A DNA stretch of 41,049 bases from an uncultured Eubacterium sp. (GTDB taxonomy: Bacteria > Bacillota > Clostridia > Lachnospirales > Lachnospiraceae): the NCBI GenBank assembly GCA_947385875.1, contig CANDMV010000021.1, forward strand, positions 1 through 41,049, in the 5' to 3' direction. The notes beneath the pieces were generated by a model, which was given only the letters and a program-made list of their open reading frames with translations, was not told the DNA's origin and ran no database searches. The number at the start of each line of letters is the position of its first letter. The first letter of the stretch is position 1. Positions 8,127 through 17,016 of this stretch are shown one piece after another. Made by a program: the position numbers and the translations under genes.

Positions 8127-9686
8127 CTACTCTTCACAAAGCGCGCTCAAATGATAACACATCTGCTCATAAGACCGCGCAAGAATAGAAGCCGCGTCTA
8201 TATAAGCGCTGGGCAGCATATAGCCGTTTGCCCTTTCATTCCAGAAAACAGCTCTCTCCCTTGCCCTGACTGCCAGCTCCGAGACTGTGAGGCTGCCTGT
8301 GACGCCGAGCCGGTTTTCTACGGAACGTCCATATTCGCCGGTGATTCTTAGAAAATCCTGCCTCTCTTCTTCATCCATAAAGTCTAGCTGGCCGTTGTAA
8401 TACATCTGCAGCGCCTTTAATTCCTTGAGTGTCTGCACAGACGTCATCAGCCCGTCGATATATTCCGCCAGCTGGCCGCAGATGCCGTGCAGCTGGCTGC
8501 TGATGCCCGGCTTTTTTTTCATCTGCTGAATGACGCCCCGCAGACGGTTGAAAATATACTGTGTCTTGATTAAAAACGTCCTGTTTCCAAAATGGCTCAC
8601 TAACAGATCTCTCACAGCCTCAATACCGCAGGCATCCTGCAGCCGCGCGCCCATTTCCTCCGGTTCGATTCCCTGCTGCAGAAGCTGCGTGATCTTCAAA
8701 ATACCATACTGGCCGACCAGCTCCATTAAGCGGCTGCGGGCGGCGCTGCCGCCAAACGTTTCGTACATTTCTTCATCGCTGTGCGCAAACTGTCCCGCGT
8801 CAAACAGCAGGTCTGTCAGCTGCTCCTGATCGGTCTGGGCAATCCGCCGCAGCGTCTGCCAGTCCGTCTCCCGCAGCTGGGCATACCCTTCGCACACCTT
8901 CGCACATACCGGAAGAGCTGTAAACAAAAGCTGTTTCATCTCTTCATTTTCCATAACCGAATCCGTCACGGCTCTGGCAGCCTCTACCGGGCTTTTCTCT
9001 TCAAAAATATCCCAGATGCCTGTCGCGTCTACCTTTGTGAGAATCCCCACGGAATTAATCGGTGAAGATATCCGCGTCCCTCCCTTATGGAATTCTTGTA
9101 AAATACCCGCGTCAAACTCACCGGCGCTGCGGTTGAACGCATAGATCACGGCATCCGCCATACCCGCCTCGTAAAGCGTCTCTTCAGAGCTTTGGATCGA
9201 GAGAAAATCCAGCGTATTCTGCGCATCCGTCCCATACATCGAATTCAAGCCCGGCGTATCAATAAATTCCATTGTCTTTAGGACTTCGCTTGGATAGTAT
9301 AGAATTAAATATTTCACCTCGTCAATGCGCGGGTTTTCCTCTTTGCTGTCCCGTACCGACCACCGCTCCAGATCGGAGATCGGCGCCTCCATTTCTTCCC
9401 CGTCCCGAAAACAGATCGTCAGCTTCGGCTGCTTTCCATACCGGAACCAGCAGACGGTATAAGTCGTTTCCAGATTCCCGGTGCACAGCAGATCCACTCC
9501 CATAAGCGCGTTCATAAACGTAGACTTGCCCGCTTTCATAATGCCCACGACCGCCACCCGCAGGGGCGTTTCTAATCTGGCATACATTTCCTTAATACTG
9601 TCCGAGAGCGCCTCAGCATCCGGGCACTGGTCACACAGTCTTTTTGCCTTGTCCAACAGCCCCAGCACTTCTGATTGTAACGACAT
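8127..9686 (-). CDS. Dynamin-like GTPase, short form
   Basis: This is a large-GTPase-family protein of 519 aa. The P-loop is GIMKAGKST at 48-56, the G2 threonine lies in the GNLETTYT region, G3 is DTPG at 143-146 and G4 is TKVD at 217-220. The helical remainder (about 280-519) fits the stalk of bacterial dynamin-like proteins, which act on membranes by nucleotide-driven assembly. No strong hydrophobic paddle is evident, unlike its larger partner at 17017-19068, so the two may form a heteromeric pair. The ATG at 9686 follows AAAGGGGAGGG, 16 bp after the GrpE-like gene, which implies translational coupling. The membrane role is inferred from the family. Confidence 0.88.
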   Translation of the reverse strand: MSLQSEVLGLLDKAKRLCDQCPDAEALSDSIKEMYARLETPLRVAVVGIMKAGKSTFMNALMGVDLLCTGNLETTYTVCWFRYGKQPKLTICFRDGEEMEAPISDLERWSVRDSKEENPRIDEVKYLILYYPSEVLKTMEFIDTPGLNSMYGTDAQNTLDFLSIQSSEETLYEAGMADAVIYAFNRSAGEFDAGILQEFHKGGTRISSPINSVGILTKVDATGIWDIFEEKSPVEAARAVTDSVMENEEMKQLLFTALPVCAKVCEGYAQLRETDWQTLRRIAQTDQEQLTDLLFDAGQFAHSDEEMYETFGGSAARSRLMELVGQYGILKITQLLQQGIEPEEMGARLQDACGIEAVRDLLVSHFGNRTFLIKTQYIFNRLRGVIQQMKKKPGISSQLHGICGQLAEYIDGLMTSVQTLKELKALQMYYNGQLDFMDEEERQDFLRITGEYGRSVENRLGVTGSLTVSELAVRARERAVFWNERANGYMLPSAYIDAASILARSYEQMCYHLSALCEE

Positions 9687-9702
9687 ACTTTTGCCCTCCC
9701 CT

Positions 9703-10473
9703 TTAAGCCTTCGTATATATCACTACTTCCTGCGAGCGCAGAACCTCGTCCTGAAAACGATAGCCCGGACGAAACGTCTCCGCAATTTTACCAGAAAGCT
9801 CTTCCGACTCTGTGACACTGGTCTCCACTACCGTCTGAATCCGGCTGTCAAACTCACCGTCCGCTTCTAAAATCTCTACGCCCAGATGATTCAGGCAGCG
9901 CGCAAGCTCCCGCAGCTGACTGTCCACCACCTTTTTGGCGTTTACTTCTTCCGGAACCTGATCCTCCAGCCAGCTTTTGCGCAGCATCAGCTTGTCCCGA
10001 AGCTCAATCAGGCTCTTAATATATGCAAGCCGTTCCTTTTTATACTGCTCGCCCTGTTCCTTCTCCTGCGAAAGAGACTGCTCCAGTTCCTGGATACGCC
10101 CGCTTTCCTGTTCGAGCCTGTCCCTCATTTCCTGCAGCTGCGCCTCCCCCTGTGCAAGACGCTCCTGCATGGCTTCCTGCTGCGCCTTTTCCTGTTCGAG
10201 CTGTTTTTCTAATTCCGCAATGTATTTCTCATTCTCCTTGCTGTTCCATGCTTCCAGATTCCTCTCCTTCATCTTGGCGGCTGCCCGCTGCGCCTGTGCA
10301 TCCAGGCTCTCCAGATAGGCGTACAGGGCATTGTCCTTGGCAAGCTTTTCCGCAAACTGTACCAAAGCAGGGGCAGGCGCTATTTTTACACTGCTAGTCT
10401 TTATCCCGCACAGTTTAAACAGCTCTTCTAAATGATCCCTCACCCGTTTCATAATTTCATATCTGTCTGACAT
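9703..10473 (-). CDS. Coiled-coil protein with GrpE-like C-terminal domain
   Basis: The product is 256 aa. Residues about 80-150 form a long Glu/Gln-rich coiled coil. Residues about 150-256 follow the GrpE pattern. A helical LIELRDKLML segment leads to NHLGVEILEADGEFD, which matches the GrpE 'GV..I...G..FD' stretch. It is followed by PGYRFQDEVLRSQEVVIY, which matches 'GY...  ..LR.a.V.V'. GrpE proteins exchange ADP for ATP on Hsp70. Its place directly after three Hsp70 genes makes it a likely dedicated exchange factor for them. The N-terminus (1-75) is not GrpE-like and may bind a partner. The ATG at 10473 follows GAAAGGAGTG. The GrpE call is by pattern, not by search. Confidence 0.72.
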   Translation of the reverse strand: MSDRYEIMKRVRDHLEELFKLCGIKTSSVKIAPAPALVQFAEKLAKDNALYAYLESLDAQAQRAAAKMKERNLEAWNSKENEKYIAELEKQLEQEKAQQEAMQERLAQGEAQLQEMRDRLEQESGRIQELEQSLSQEKEQGEQYKKERLAYIKSLIELRDKLMLRKSWLEDQVPEEVNAKKVVDSQLRELARCLNHLGVEILEADGEFDSRIQTVVETSVTESEELSGKIAETFRPGYRFQDEVLRSQEVVIYTKA

Positions 10474-10575
10474 GATGTTTCACTCCTTTCTAAAATGAAA
10501 ATTTCTGACTGTATTCTATACTGATAAGTAAAAAACTTACTGATAATGCCGACTTTCGCTCGTGAATAACTAAAG

Positions 10576-13007
10576 CTATATGGAACCTTTCACCGCTCGT
10601 GAATAGTATAACCGCAGATACTGCTGAAGTTCCGGGAGGAAAAGAAAGCTAGCTATAAATCTATTTCCACCTTCAAATTGATCTGCATAATAACCAAGAT
10701 GCCTGCCGCTGTTTTTATCAAAATAATTGATCGCAACAAGTTTTGAATCTACAAATCTGCTCCAATCGGTAAATACATATTCATTATCAGAGCCAAAAGC
10801 CCTGCAGTAAATACCCATATTCGTAAATACAGTTCCCATGATATTATATTCCTCATCATACTGCACATTAACAGCAAGCAGTATTTTCTCTTCGACAGGT
10901 ATATGAGCTGCAGCTCTGAACACCAAAACATTCGTCTCACTTCTGCTTCTGTTCTTCAGAACCATAAGTCATAATCGGGTCGATACACAGAGAGGTATGC
11001 GCGGATACGATAACGCCTGTCGTGCCGCATACTTTTGACAGCTCTTCTACACACATTTCGTATGTAAGAGGGTCGCAGCCCTGTCCGCCGTACTCCTTCG
11101 GTACTGGAATGCCCATAAAGCCTGCTTTTGCCATTTTTTCTACTGTTCCTGCCGGAAATCCTCTGTCTCGTCTACTTCCTGAGCAAGAAGCTTTACTTCT
11201 GTCTCAGCGAATTCTTTAAATAAAGTTCTCACCATTTCATGTTTTTTATCTAAAGAAAAATCCATGATTTATACTCCTCCATTTACTTTTTGCACATGCC
11301 GCAGTATTCATGCGGCATGTCACTTATTCTATTCATTTTTACGATCATTAAAATCTGTATGTTATCCACTGATTATTTGCTGTAATCAAAGAAGCCTTTG
11401 CCTGTCTTGATACCCAGCTTGCCTGCACGTACCATTTTCTTTAATAATGGATGCGGACGATATTTTGGATCGCCAGTCTCATCATACAGTACGTTCATGA
11501 TTTCAAGGCAGATGTCCAGTCCTACCAAATCGCCTAATGCAAGAGGCCCCATTGGATGGTTTGCGCCCAACTTCATAGCGGTATCAATGCCTTCTGCAGA
11601 TGCAACACCGTCTGCCAAAATGCCAATTGCTTCATTAATCATCGGAATCAGTATTCTGTTTACTACAAATCCAGGAGCTTCTTTAACTTCTACCGGCGTC
11701 TTGCCAATTGCTTTGGAAATTTCTACGATTTTGTCTCTCATATCATCCGGTGTATTCTCGCCTGAATCACCTCGCTCAATTTTCCCTATTCCTTTTTTCA
11801 CATGTGCATAATTAGAAATAAACCTCTCAGCATATTTTCCTATCAGCAGATCTTTTTCTTCATCACCCCTGACAGAAGCTTTCTTTTTCACAGTCCCTGC
11901 TGACCCGTGTCTTTCCTCATTTTGTTTATACTGATATGCCAGTGCTCCCTGCGCCACGGACAGCTCCAGATCTGCTGCGCGCAGCGGCGGCTTTCCCATA
12001 ATCTTCCCCGCCATCTCCTGCACCAGCGGAATCCTGCTGGTGCCGCCCACAAGGAGCACCGCCGACAGGTCTGACGGCGACATTTGCGCATCCTTCAGCA
12101 GCCTTTGGCATACCTGTACCGTCTGCCCCAGTAAAGGAGCCGCCATCTGGTTAAACTGCTCCCTCGTCAGTCTGTAATCCACATCATCCATGCCTAAATC
12201 AATATACTCATTAAAAGCTCCCGCATCGCTCAGATGGTGCTTTGCCTTTACCGCCATCTCATTGAGCTGACTCGTAAAACGCATGAAGCGTCTCTGATTC
12301 TTCTTCATGCTGTCCCAAGTGCCGGGATATTCCTTTTCCACAGCCTCCCGCATATCCCGCGCAATCAGATAATCTATGTCCATGCCGCCGCACCGCTCAA
12401 GCCCTGCCGGTTCAGCCAAAAGCCTGAACTTCCCGTTTTCATACCGTATCAGCGACGCGTCAAATGTGCCCCCGCCAAAGTCATAAACCAGCAGCGCCTG
12501 CCCGTCCCTGACATATCCCTGCGCACAATAACACATCGCCGCAGCTGTCGGCTCGTCCACCAGCTGCAGGTCAAACAGCCCCGCCGCCTTTGCCGCTGTA
12601 CACAGCTTTTCCCTGCGCATTTCCCCATACGATGCCGGATACGTCAGGATGGCCCTGCCGACCGGCTCTCCCGTCACCTTTTCCGCCCTTTCCTTCATAT
12701 GGCGGAATATTTCTGTATACAAGTCCTCAGGCTTGAAACTGCGCCCGCCTAGCAAAATCGGCGTATCCTCGCCCAGATTCCGCTTAAATTCCATGCGGAA
12801 ATTCTGCGGCGTATGCCTGCGGCTGTTCAAAGCCGCCTGCCCGACCTGGATGCTCCCGTCTTCTTCGACGAATACGGCTGTCGGCATGGAATACTTGCTG
12901 CCGAACATGCTGGCTCCGGTACTTATGTCTATCGGCTGCGCCTTGCCGTCCGGGCCTAAGATACAGATGCTGGAATAGCTAGTTCCGATGTCTATGCTTA
13001 CAATCAT
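10576..13007 (-). pseudogene. Third Hsp70-like gene, split by inserted bcd/hbd DNA
   Basis: Intact parts are the Hsp70 nucleotide-binding domain from ATG 13007 ([30 protein letters not shown]) to about 11783, and the C-terminal domain at 10576-10940 (IPVEEKILLAVN, GTVFTNMGIY). The paralogues at 13117 and 15128 have these parts contiguous. The break falls at the residues equivalent to 'GxxxFDE' just before the C-terminal domain, and the 842-bp segment 10941-11782 lies between. The upstream part reads in frame into the hbd-derived sequence and stops at 11373. This gives a 544-aa chimera of about 408 Hsp70 residues plus the last about 130 of Hbd. The downstream domain has no proper start. The coiled-coil linker is also short compared with the paralogues. 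The ATG at 13007 follows AGAGGAGATAAAA. Confidence 0.85.
10941..11782 (-). other. Displaced, diverged copy of the hbd 3' / bcd 5' region
   Basis: The segment aligns end to end with 4602-5437 of the butyrate operon, roughly nine bases in ten identical by eye. It contains the last about 130 codons of hbd (stop at 11373), the spacer with its hairpin (11294-11320), the bcd ribosome binding site and about 108 bcd codons from ATG 11265. The bcd part carries a one-base deletion near 11160. The hbd part lost one base near 11761, which places it in frame with the Hsp70 gene. Within hbd only about five residues differ, so most differences are silent, while the spacer has diverged more. That pattern fits a donor that was itself a functional second or foreign operon. 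Confidence 0.9.
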
Positions 13008-13116
13008 TTTTATCTCCTCTCCCTGCCTGATACACATATATCATACTCATGCCATAAAATCTGCTGTTCTAAGAACGCTTTGTTATGACAATTTTTTACA
13101 TGCAAAAACTGCTAAC

Positions 13117-14946
13117 TTACACTTGCATATTTAAACGCAGATGCTGCTGGAGCTTTTTGAAAAAATTTCTTGTAAGAAGCTCCAATGAACATCCGCATAA
13201 ACTAACACTAGCTATTTGCTCACCGGAAATACTGACGAACAAATGATAAATCGGTACGCCAGCCAATGTCGACGATATGACAGCGAGAGATAAAAGACTT
13301 AAATTGTTTTTAAATCTCCGTTTTATCTGAAGCTCAGAAACTGCAAATTTCTTCCAGCTGGTAAACAAACATTCTCCGACCTTATCCCCCTTTTCAAGTT
13401 TTCTATGGTAAATTCCCCTATTAGTAAATACCGTTCCAACAACCGCCTTATTTGTTACACAAAGGTTGACAGCAAGCAGTACCTTCTCCTGAACAGGCAT
13501 ATGTACCTGTGTTCTAAACATAGGTACATATGCTTCATCAAAAACACCTCGGCCTTTTTCCAGATACGGACAACTAGAAATAAATTTTTCCGCATGTCTT
13601 CCCAATATCAGATTTTCATCTTTTTCTTCTTTTTTCTGTCTGGCAGCCTCCTCTTTCTCAAGCTTCTCTTCCAAATCCTTCACTTTCTGCTGCAGCTGCT
13701 GTTTCTCTATTTCCTGTTGCTGCTGCTCTATTTTCTGCTGCTGTTTCTCTATTTTCCACTGCTGCTTCTCTATTTCCTGCTGCAGCTGCTGCTTCTCTCC
13801 ATCCTGCTGCTTCCGCTGCTCCACTGCATCCTTCTTCTGTTCCCGCTCTATTTCCTCCTGCTTATGAAGATACATCAGCGGCCCCTGCGCCACGGACAGC
13901 TCCAGATCCGCTGCGCACAGCGGCGGCTTTCCCATAATCTTCCCCGCCATCTCCTGCACCAGCGGAATCCTGCTGGTGCCGCCCACAAGCAGCACCGCCG
14001 ACAGATCAGATGCGGACATCCCAGCATCTGCCAGCATCTGCCGACAAACACTGACCGTCTGCCCCACCAAAGATGCCGTCATCTGATTCAGCTGCTCCCT
14101 TGTCAGTCTGTAGAAAACTTCATCCGCGCCTGCTACCTCGATATAATCATCATATAAGCCCGCATCACTCAGATGATGCTTTGCCTTTACCGCCATCTCA
14201 TTCAGCCTGACCGTAAAGCGCATATACCGCTCCTTGTTTCCCTTCAGCCCTTCCCATGTTCCGGGATATTCTTTTTCAATGGCACGGCGCATATCCTGCA
14301 TGATCAGATAGTCTATGTCCATACCACCGCACCGCTCAAGCCCCGCCGGCTGCGCCAGATGCGTAAACCTCCCATTCTCATAGCGTATCAATGCTGTATC
14401 AAACGTGCCCCCGCCAAAATCGTAGACCAGCAGCGTCTGCCCGTCCTTAACATATCCCTGCGCGCAGTAGCACATCGCCGCCGCAGTCGGCTCGTCCACC
14501 AGCTGCAGGTCAAACAGCCCCGCCGCCCTTGCCGCAGAGCAGAGCCTTTCCCTGCGGTCTTTCCCGTAGGATGCCGGATAAGTGAGAAACGTCCTGCCAA
14601 TCTGCTCCCCCGTTCCTTTTTCCGCTTTTACCTTCATGTGCCGGAACAGCTCCGTATATAAATCTTCCGTATGAAAGCTCCTCTCTCCTAGCAAGACCGG
14701 CGCATCTTCCCCCAGATTCCGCTTAAATTCCATGCGGCAGTTCTCCGGCCTGCGTCTGCGGTTGTTCAGGGCTGCCTGCCCGACCAAAATGTTTCCCCCA
14801 TCCTCAACAAACACAGCCGACGGCAGTGAATACTTGCTGCCGAACATGCTAGCTCCGGTGCTTATGTCCACCGGCTGCACCTTGCCGTCCGGCCCTAATC
14901 TACAGATGCTGGAGTAGTTGGTTCCGATGTCTATGCTTACAATCAT
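13117..14946 (-). CDS. Hsp70-family protein with coiled-coil linker and novel C-terminal domain (paralogue 2)
   Basis: The product is 609 aa. Residues 1-360 are a complete Hsp70 ATPase: phosphate-1 motif IDIGTNYSS at 5-13, VDEPTAAA near 150-157, phosphate-2 YDFGGGTFD at 175-183 and adenosine motif LVGGTSRIP at 320-328. Instead of the Hsp70 substrate-binding domain there is a Gln/Glu/Lys-rich coiled coil (about 362-445) built on a heptad-like EKQQxxI repeat. It is followed by a conserved C-terminal domain (about 450-609) with VQEKVLLAVN, GTVFTNRGIYHR and FTSWKKFAVSEL, which may have a PH-like fold. Residues 277-372 are identical to paralogue 3, which suggests recent gene conversion. The ATG at 14946 follows AAGGAGATGAG. 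Confidence 0.9.
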   Translation of the reverse strand: MIVSIDIGTNYSSICRLGPDGKVQPVDISTGASMFGSKYSLPSAVFVEDGGNILVGQAALNNRRRRPENCRMEFKRNLGEDAPVLLGERSFHTEDLYTELFRHMKVKAEKGTGEQIGRTFLTYPASYGKDRRERLCSAARAAGLFDLQLVDEPTAAAMCYCAQGYVKDGQTLLVYDFGGGTFDTALIRYENGRFTHLAQPAGLERCGGMDIDYLIMQDMRRAIEKEYPGTWEGLKGNKERYMRFTVRLNEMAVKAKHHLSDAGLYDDYIEVAGADEVFYRLTREQLNQMTASLVGQTVSVCRQMLADAGMSASDLSAVLLVGGTSRIPLVQEMAGKIMGKPPLCAADLELSVAQGPLMYLHKQEEIEREQKKDAVEQRKQQDGEKQQLQQEIEKQQWKIEKQQQKIEQQQQEIEKQQLQQKVKDLEEKLEKEEAARQKKEEKDENLILGRHAEKFISSCPYLEKGRGVFDEAYVPMFRTQVHMPVQEKVLLAVNLCVTNKAVVGTVFTNRGIYHRKLEKGDKVGECLFTSWKKFAVSELQIKRRFKNNLSLLSLAVISSTLAGVPIYHLFVSISGEQIASVSLCGCSLELLTRNFFKKLQQHLRLNMQV

Positions 14947-15127
14947 TTTAACTCATCTCCTTGCTTTTTATCTGCTCCTCTGCGCTGTAAAACTGTTAAT
15001 GAACTATAAAATATTTTTATTGGCAATTCCATTAGCATATTATTTGTGTAAATTCGTGTAAAAAATAATTACATCGACACCATTTCTCTATTATTTACGC
15101 AGACAGATTTCTAATTATTCTTTACAT

Positions 15128-16999
15128 TTACATTTTTGAGAGAAGATATTGCTGGAGTGCTGGAAAGAATTCATACTGCATAGCTCTCTGTGTTTTCTTA
15201 GACTCTCTATCTAAATAAATGTAAGCTATTTCCTCACCAGAAATTTGAACATACATTGAAAAACTCCCAGAAAAATTTAAAGTAACTATGTCGGCAGCTA
15301 GATCTCTCTTTCCTGAATATATATCGAGTTTAGAAACTGCAAATTTCTTCCAACTGGTAAAATGATCATTTAAAACAAAATATCCCTCTTGATTTATATC
15401 AAGACTTATATGGTAAATTCCCCTATTAGTAAATACTGTTCCATGTACTAATCCTTTTAATAATCCTTCTCTGTCAGGTTTATAAATACTAGCAGCAAGC
15501 AATACTTTCTCTTGCACTGGCATATTCACCTGTGCTCTATACATAGCTACATATGTTTCATCAAAATCGCGTACACCCTTTTTTACATATGGATAACTGG
15601 AAATAAACTCCTCTGCATATCTTCCCAGCACCAAATCTTCATCTTCTTTTTTCTGTCTGGCATCCCCTCTCTGCCTCTCCCGCTCCTCTGCTTCTCTGCG
15701 ACTCTTCTCAGCCGCTTCCGACTCTCTCTTCCTGCTCTCCCGCTCTTCCGCTTCCCTGCGCGCCTTTTCCCGTGCCGCTGCTTCTTCCCTCTCTTTCTTA
15801 AGCTTCTCTTCCAGCTCCTTCGCCTGCTGCTGCATCTTCTGCTTCTCTCTTTCCTGCTGCAGCCGCCGCTCCTCTGCCTCCTGCCGCTTTTTCTGTTCCC
15901 GCTCTATTTCCTCCTGCTTATGGAGATACATCAGCGGCCCCTGCGCCACGGACAGCTCCAGATCTGCCGCGCACAGCGGCGGCTTTCCCATAATCTTCCC
16001 CGCCATCTCCTGCACCAACGGAATCCTGCTAGTGCCGCCGACAAGCAGCACTGCTGACAGATCGGATGCGGACATCCCCGCATCCGCCAGCATCTGCCGG
16101 CAGACACTGACCGTCTGCCCCACCAAAGATGCCGTCATCTGATTCAGCTGCTCCCTTGTCAGTCTGTAGAAGACATCATCCATGCCTACCTCGATAGTAT
16201 CCTCATACAAGCCCGCACTGCTCAGATGGTGCTTTGCCTTTACCGCCAGCTCATTCAGCCTGACTGTAAGGCGCATATGCCGCTCCTTGTTTTCCTTCAG
16301 CCTGTCCCATGTTCCGGGATATTCCTCTTCAATGGCGCGGCGCATGTCCTGCGCGATTAAATAGTCTATGTCCATGCCGCCGCACCGCTCCAGCCCCGAT
16401 GTCTGCGCCAGATGCGTAAACTTCCCGTCCTCATAGCGTATCAGCGCCGTATCAAACGTGCCCCCTCCAAAATCGTAGACCAGCAGCGTCTGCCTGTCCT
16501 TGATATATCCCTGTGCGCAGTAGCACATCGCCGCCGCGGTCGGTTCGTCCACTAGCTGCAGGTCAAACAGACCCGCCGCCCTCGCCGCAGAGCAGAGCCT
16601 TTCCCTGCGGTCTTTCCCGTAGGATGCCGGATAAGTGAGAAACGTCCTGCCGACCGACTCCCCAGTCACCTGTTCCGCCCTTGCCTTCATATACAGAAAC
16701 AGCTCCGTATACAGATCTTCCGTGTGAAAACTCCTCTCTCCCAACAAAACCGGCGTATCTTCCCCCAGATTCCGCTTAAATTCCATACGGAAATTCTGCG
16801 GCCTGCGTCTGCGGCTGTTCAGGGCCGCCTGCCCGACCAAAATGTTTCCCCCATCCTCGACAAACACAGCCGACGGCAGGGAATATTTGCCGCCGAACAT
16901 GCTAGCTCCGGTGCTTATGTCTACCGGCTGCGCCTTGCCGTCCGGCCCTAAGATACAGATGCTAGAATAGCTAGTTCCAATGTCTATGCTTACAATCAT
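15128..16999 (-). CDS. Hsp70-family protein with charged coiled-coil linker and novel C-terminal domain (paralogue 3)
   Basis: The product is 623 aa with the same layout as the neighbouring paralogue: an ATPase domain ([27 protein letters not shown]), a long Arg/Glu/Ala-rich coiled coil (about 365-470), and the shared C-terminal domain (VQEKVLLAAS, GTVFTNRGIYHI, FTSWKKFAVSKL). There is no SBD-beta sheet sequence and no DnaK-type lid, so client binding must differ from DnaK. The linkers of paralogues 2 and 3 differ strongly while the ATPase cores are close, so the linker is probably what distinguishes them. The ATG at 16999 follows GGGAGGAAAAA, 17 bp after the stop of the dynamin-like gene. 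Confidence 0.9.
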   Translation of the reverse strand: MIVSIDIGTSYSSICILGPDGKAQPVDISTGASMFGGKYSLPSAVFVEDGGNILVGQAALNSRRRRPQNFRMEFKRNLGEDTPVLLGERSFHTEDLYTELFLYMKARAEQVTGESVGRTFLTYPASYGKDRRERLCSAARAAGLFDLQLVDEPTAAAMCYCAQGYIKDRQTLLVYDFGGGTFDTALIRYEDGKFTHLAQTSGLERCGGMDIDYLIAQDMRRAIEEEYPGTWDRLKENKERHMRLTVRLNELAVKAKHHLSSAGLYEDTIEVGMDDVFYRLTREQLNQMTASLVGQTVSVCRQMLADAGMSASDLSAVLLVGGTSRIPLVQEMAGKIMGKPPLCAADLELSVAQGPLMYLHKQEEIEREQKKRQEAEERRLQQEREKQKMQQQAKELEEKLKKEREEAAAREKARREAEERESRKRESEAAEKSRREAEERERQRGDARQKKEDEDLVLGRYAEEFISSYPYVKKGVRDFDETYVAMYRAQVNMPVQEKVLLAASIYKPDREGLLKGLVHGTVFTNRGIYHISLDINQEGYFVLNDHFTSWKKFAVSKLDIYSGKRDLAADIVTLNFSGSFSMYVQISGEEIAYIYLDRESKKTQRAMQYEFFPALQQYLLSKM

Positions 17000-17016
17000 G
17001 ATTTTTCCTCCCCGTC

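Noticed and set aside
10937..11134. 65-aa ORF resembling butyryl-CoA dehydrogenase
   Set aside because: It is the frameshifted 5' bcd fragment within the inserted segment, cut off at 10941, not an independent gene.
13405..14157. 250-aa plus-strand ORF opposite the Hsp70 gene, Leu/Phe-rich
   Set aside because: It is antisense to the Gln/Glu-rich coiled coil, whose reverse complement gives leucine-rich frames. It is a composition artefact.
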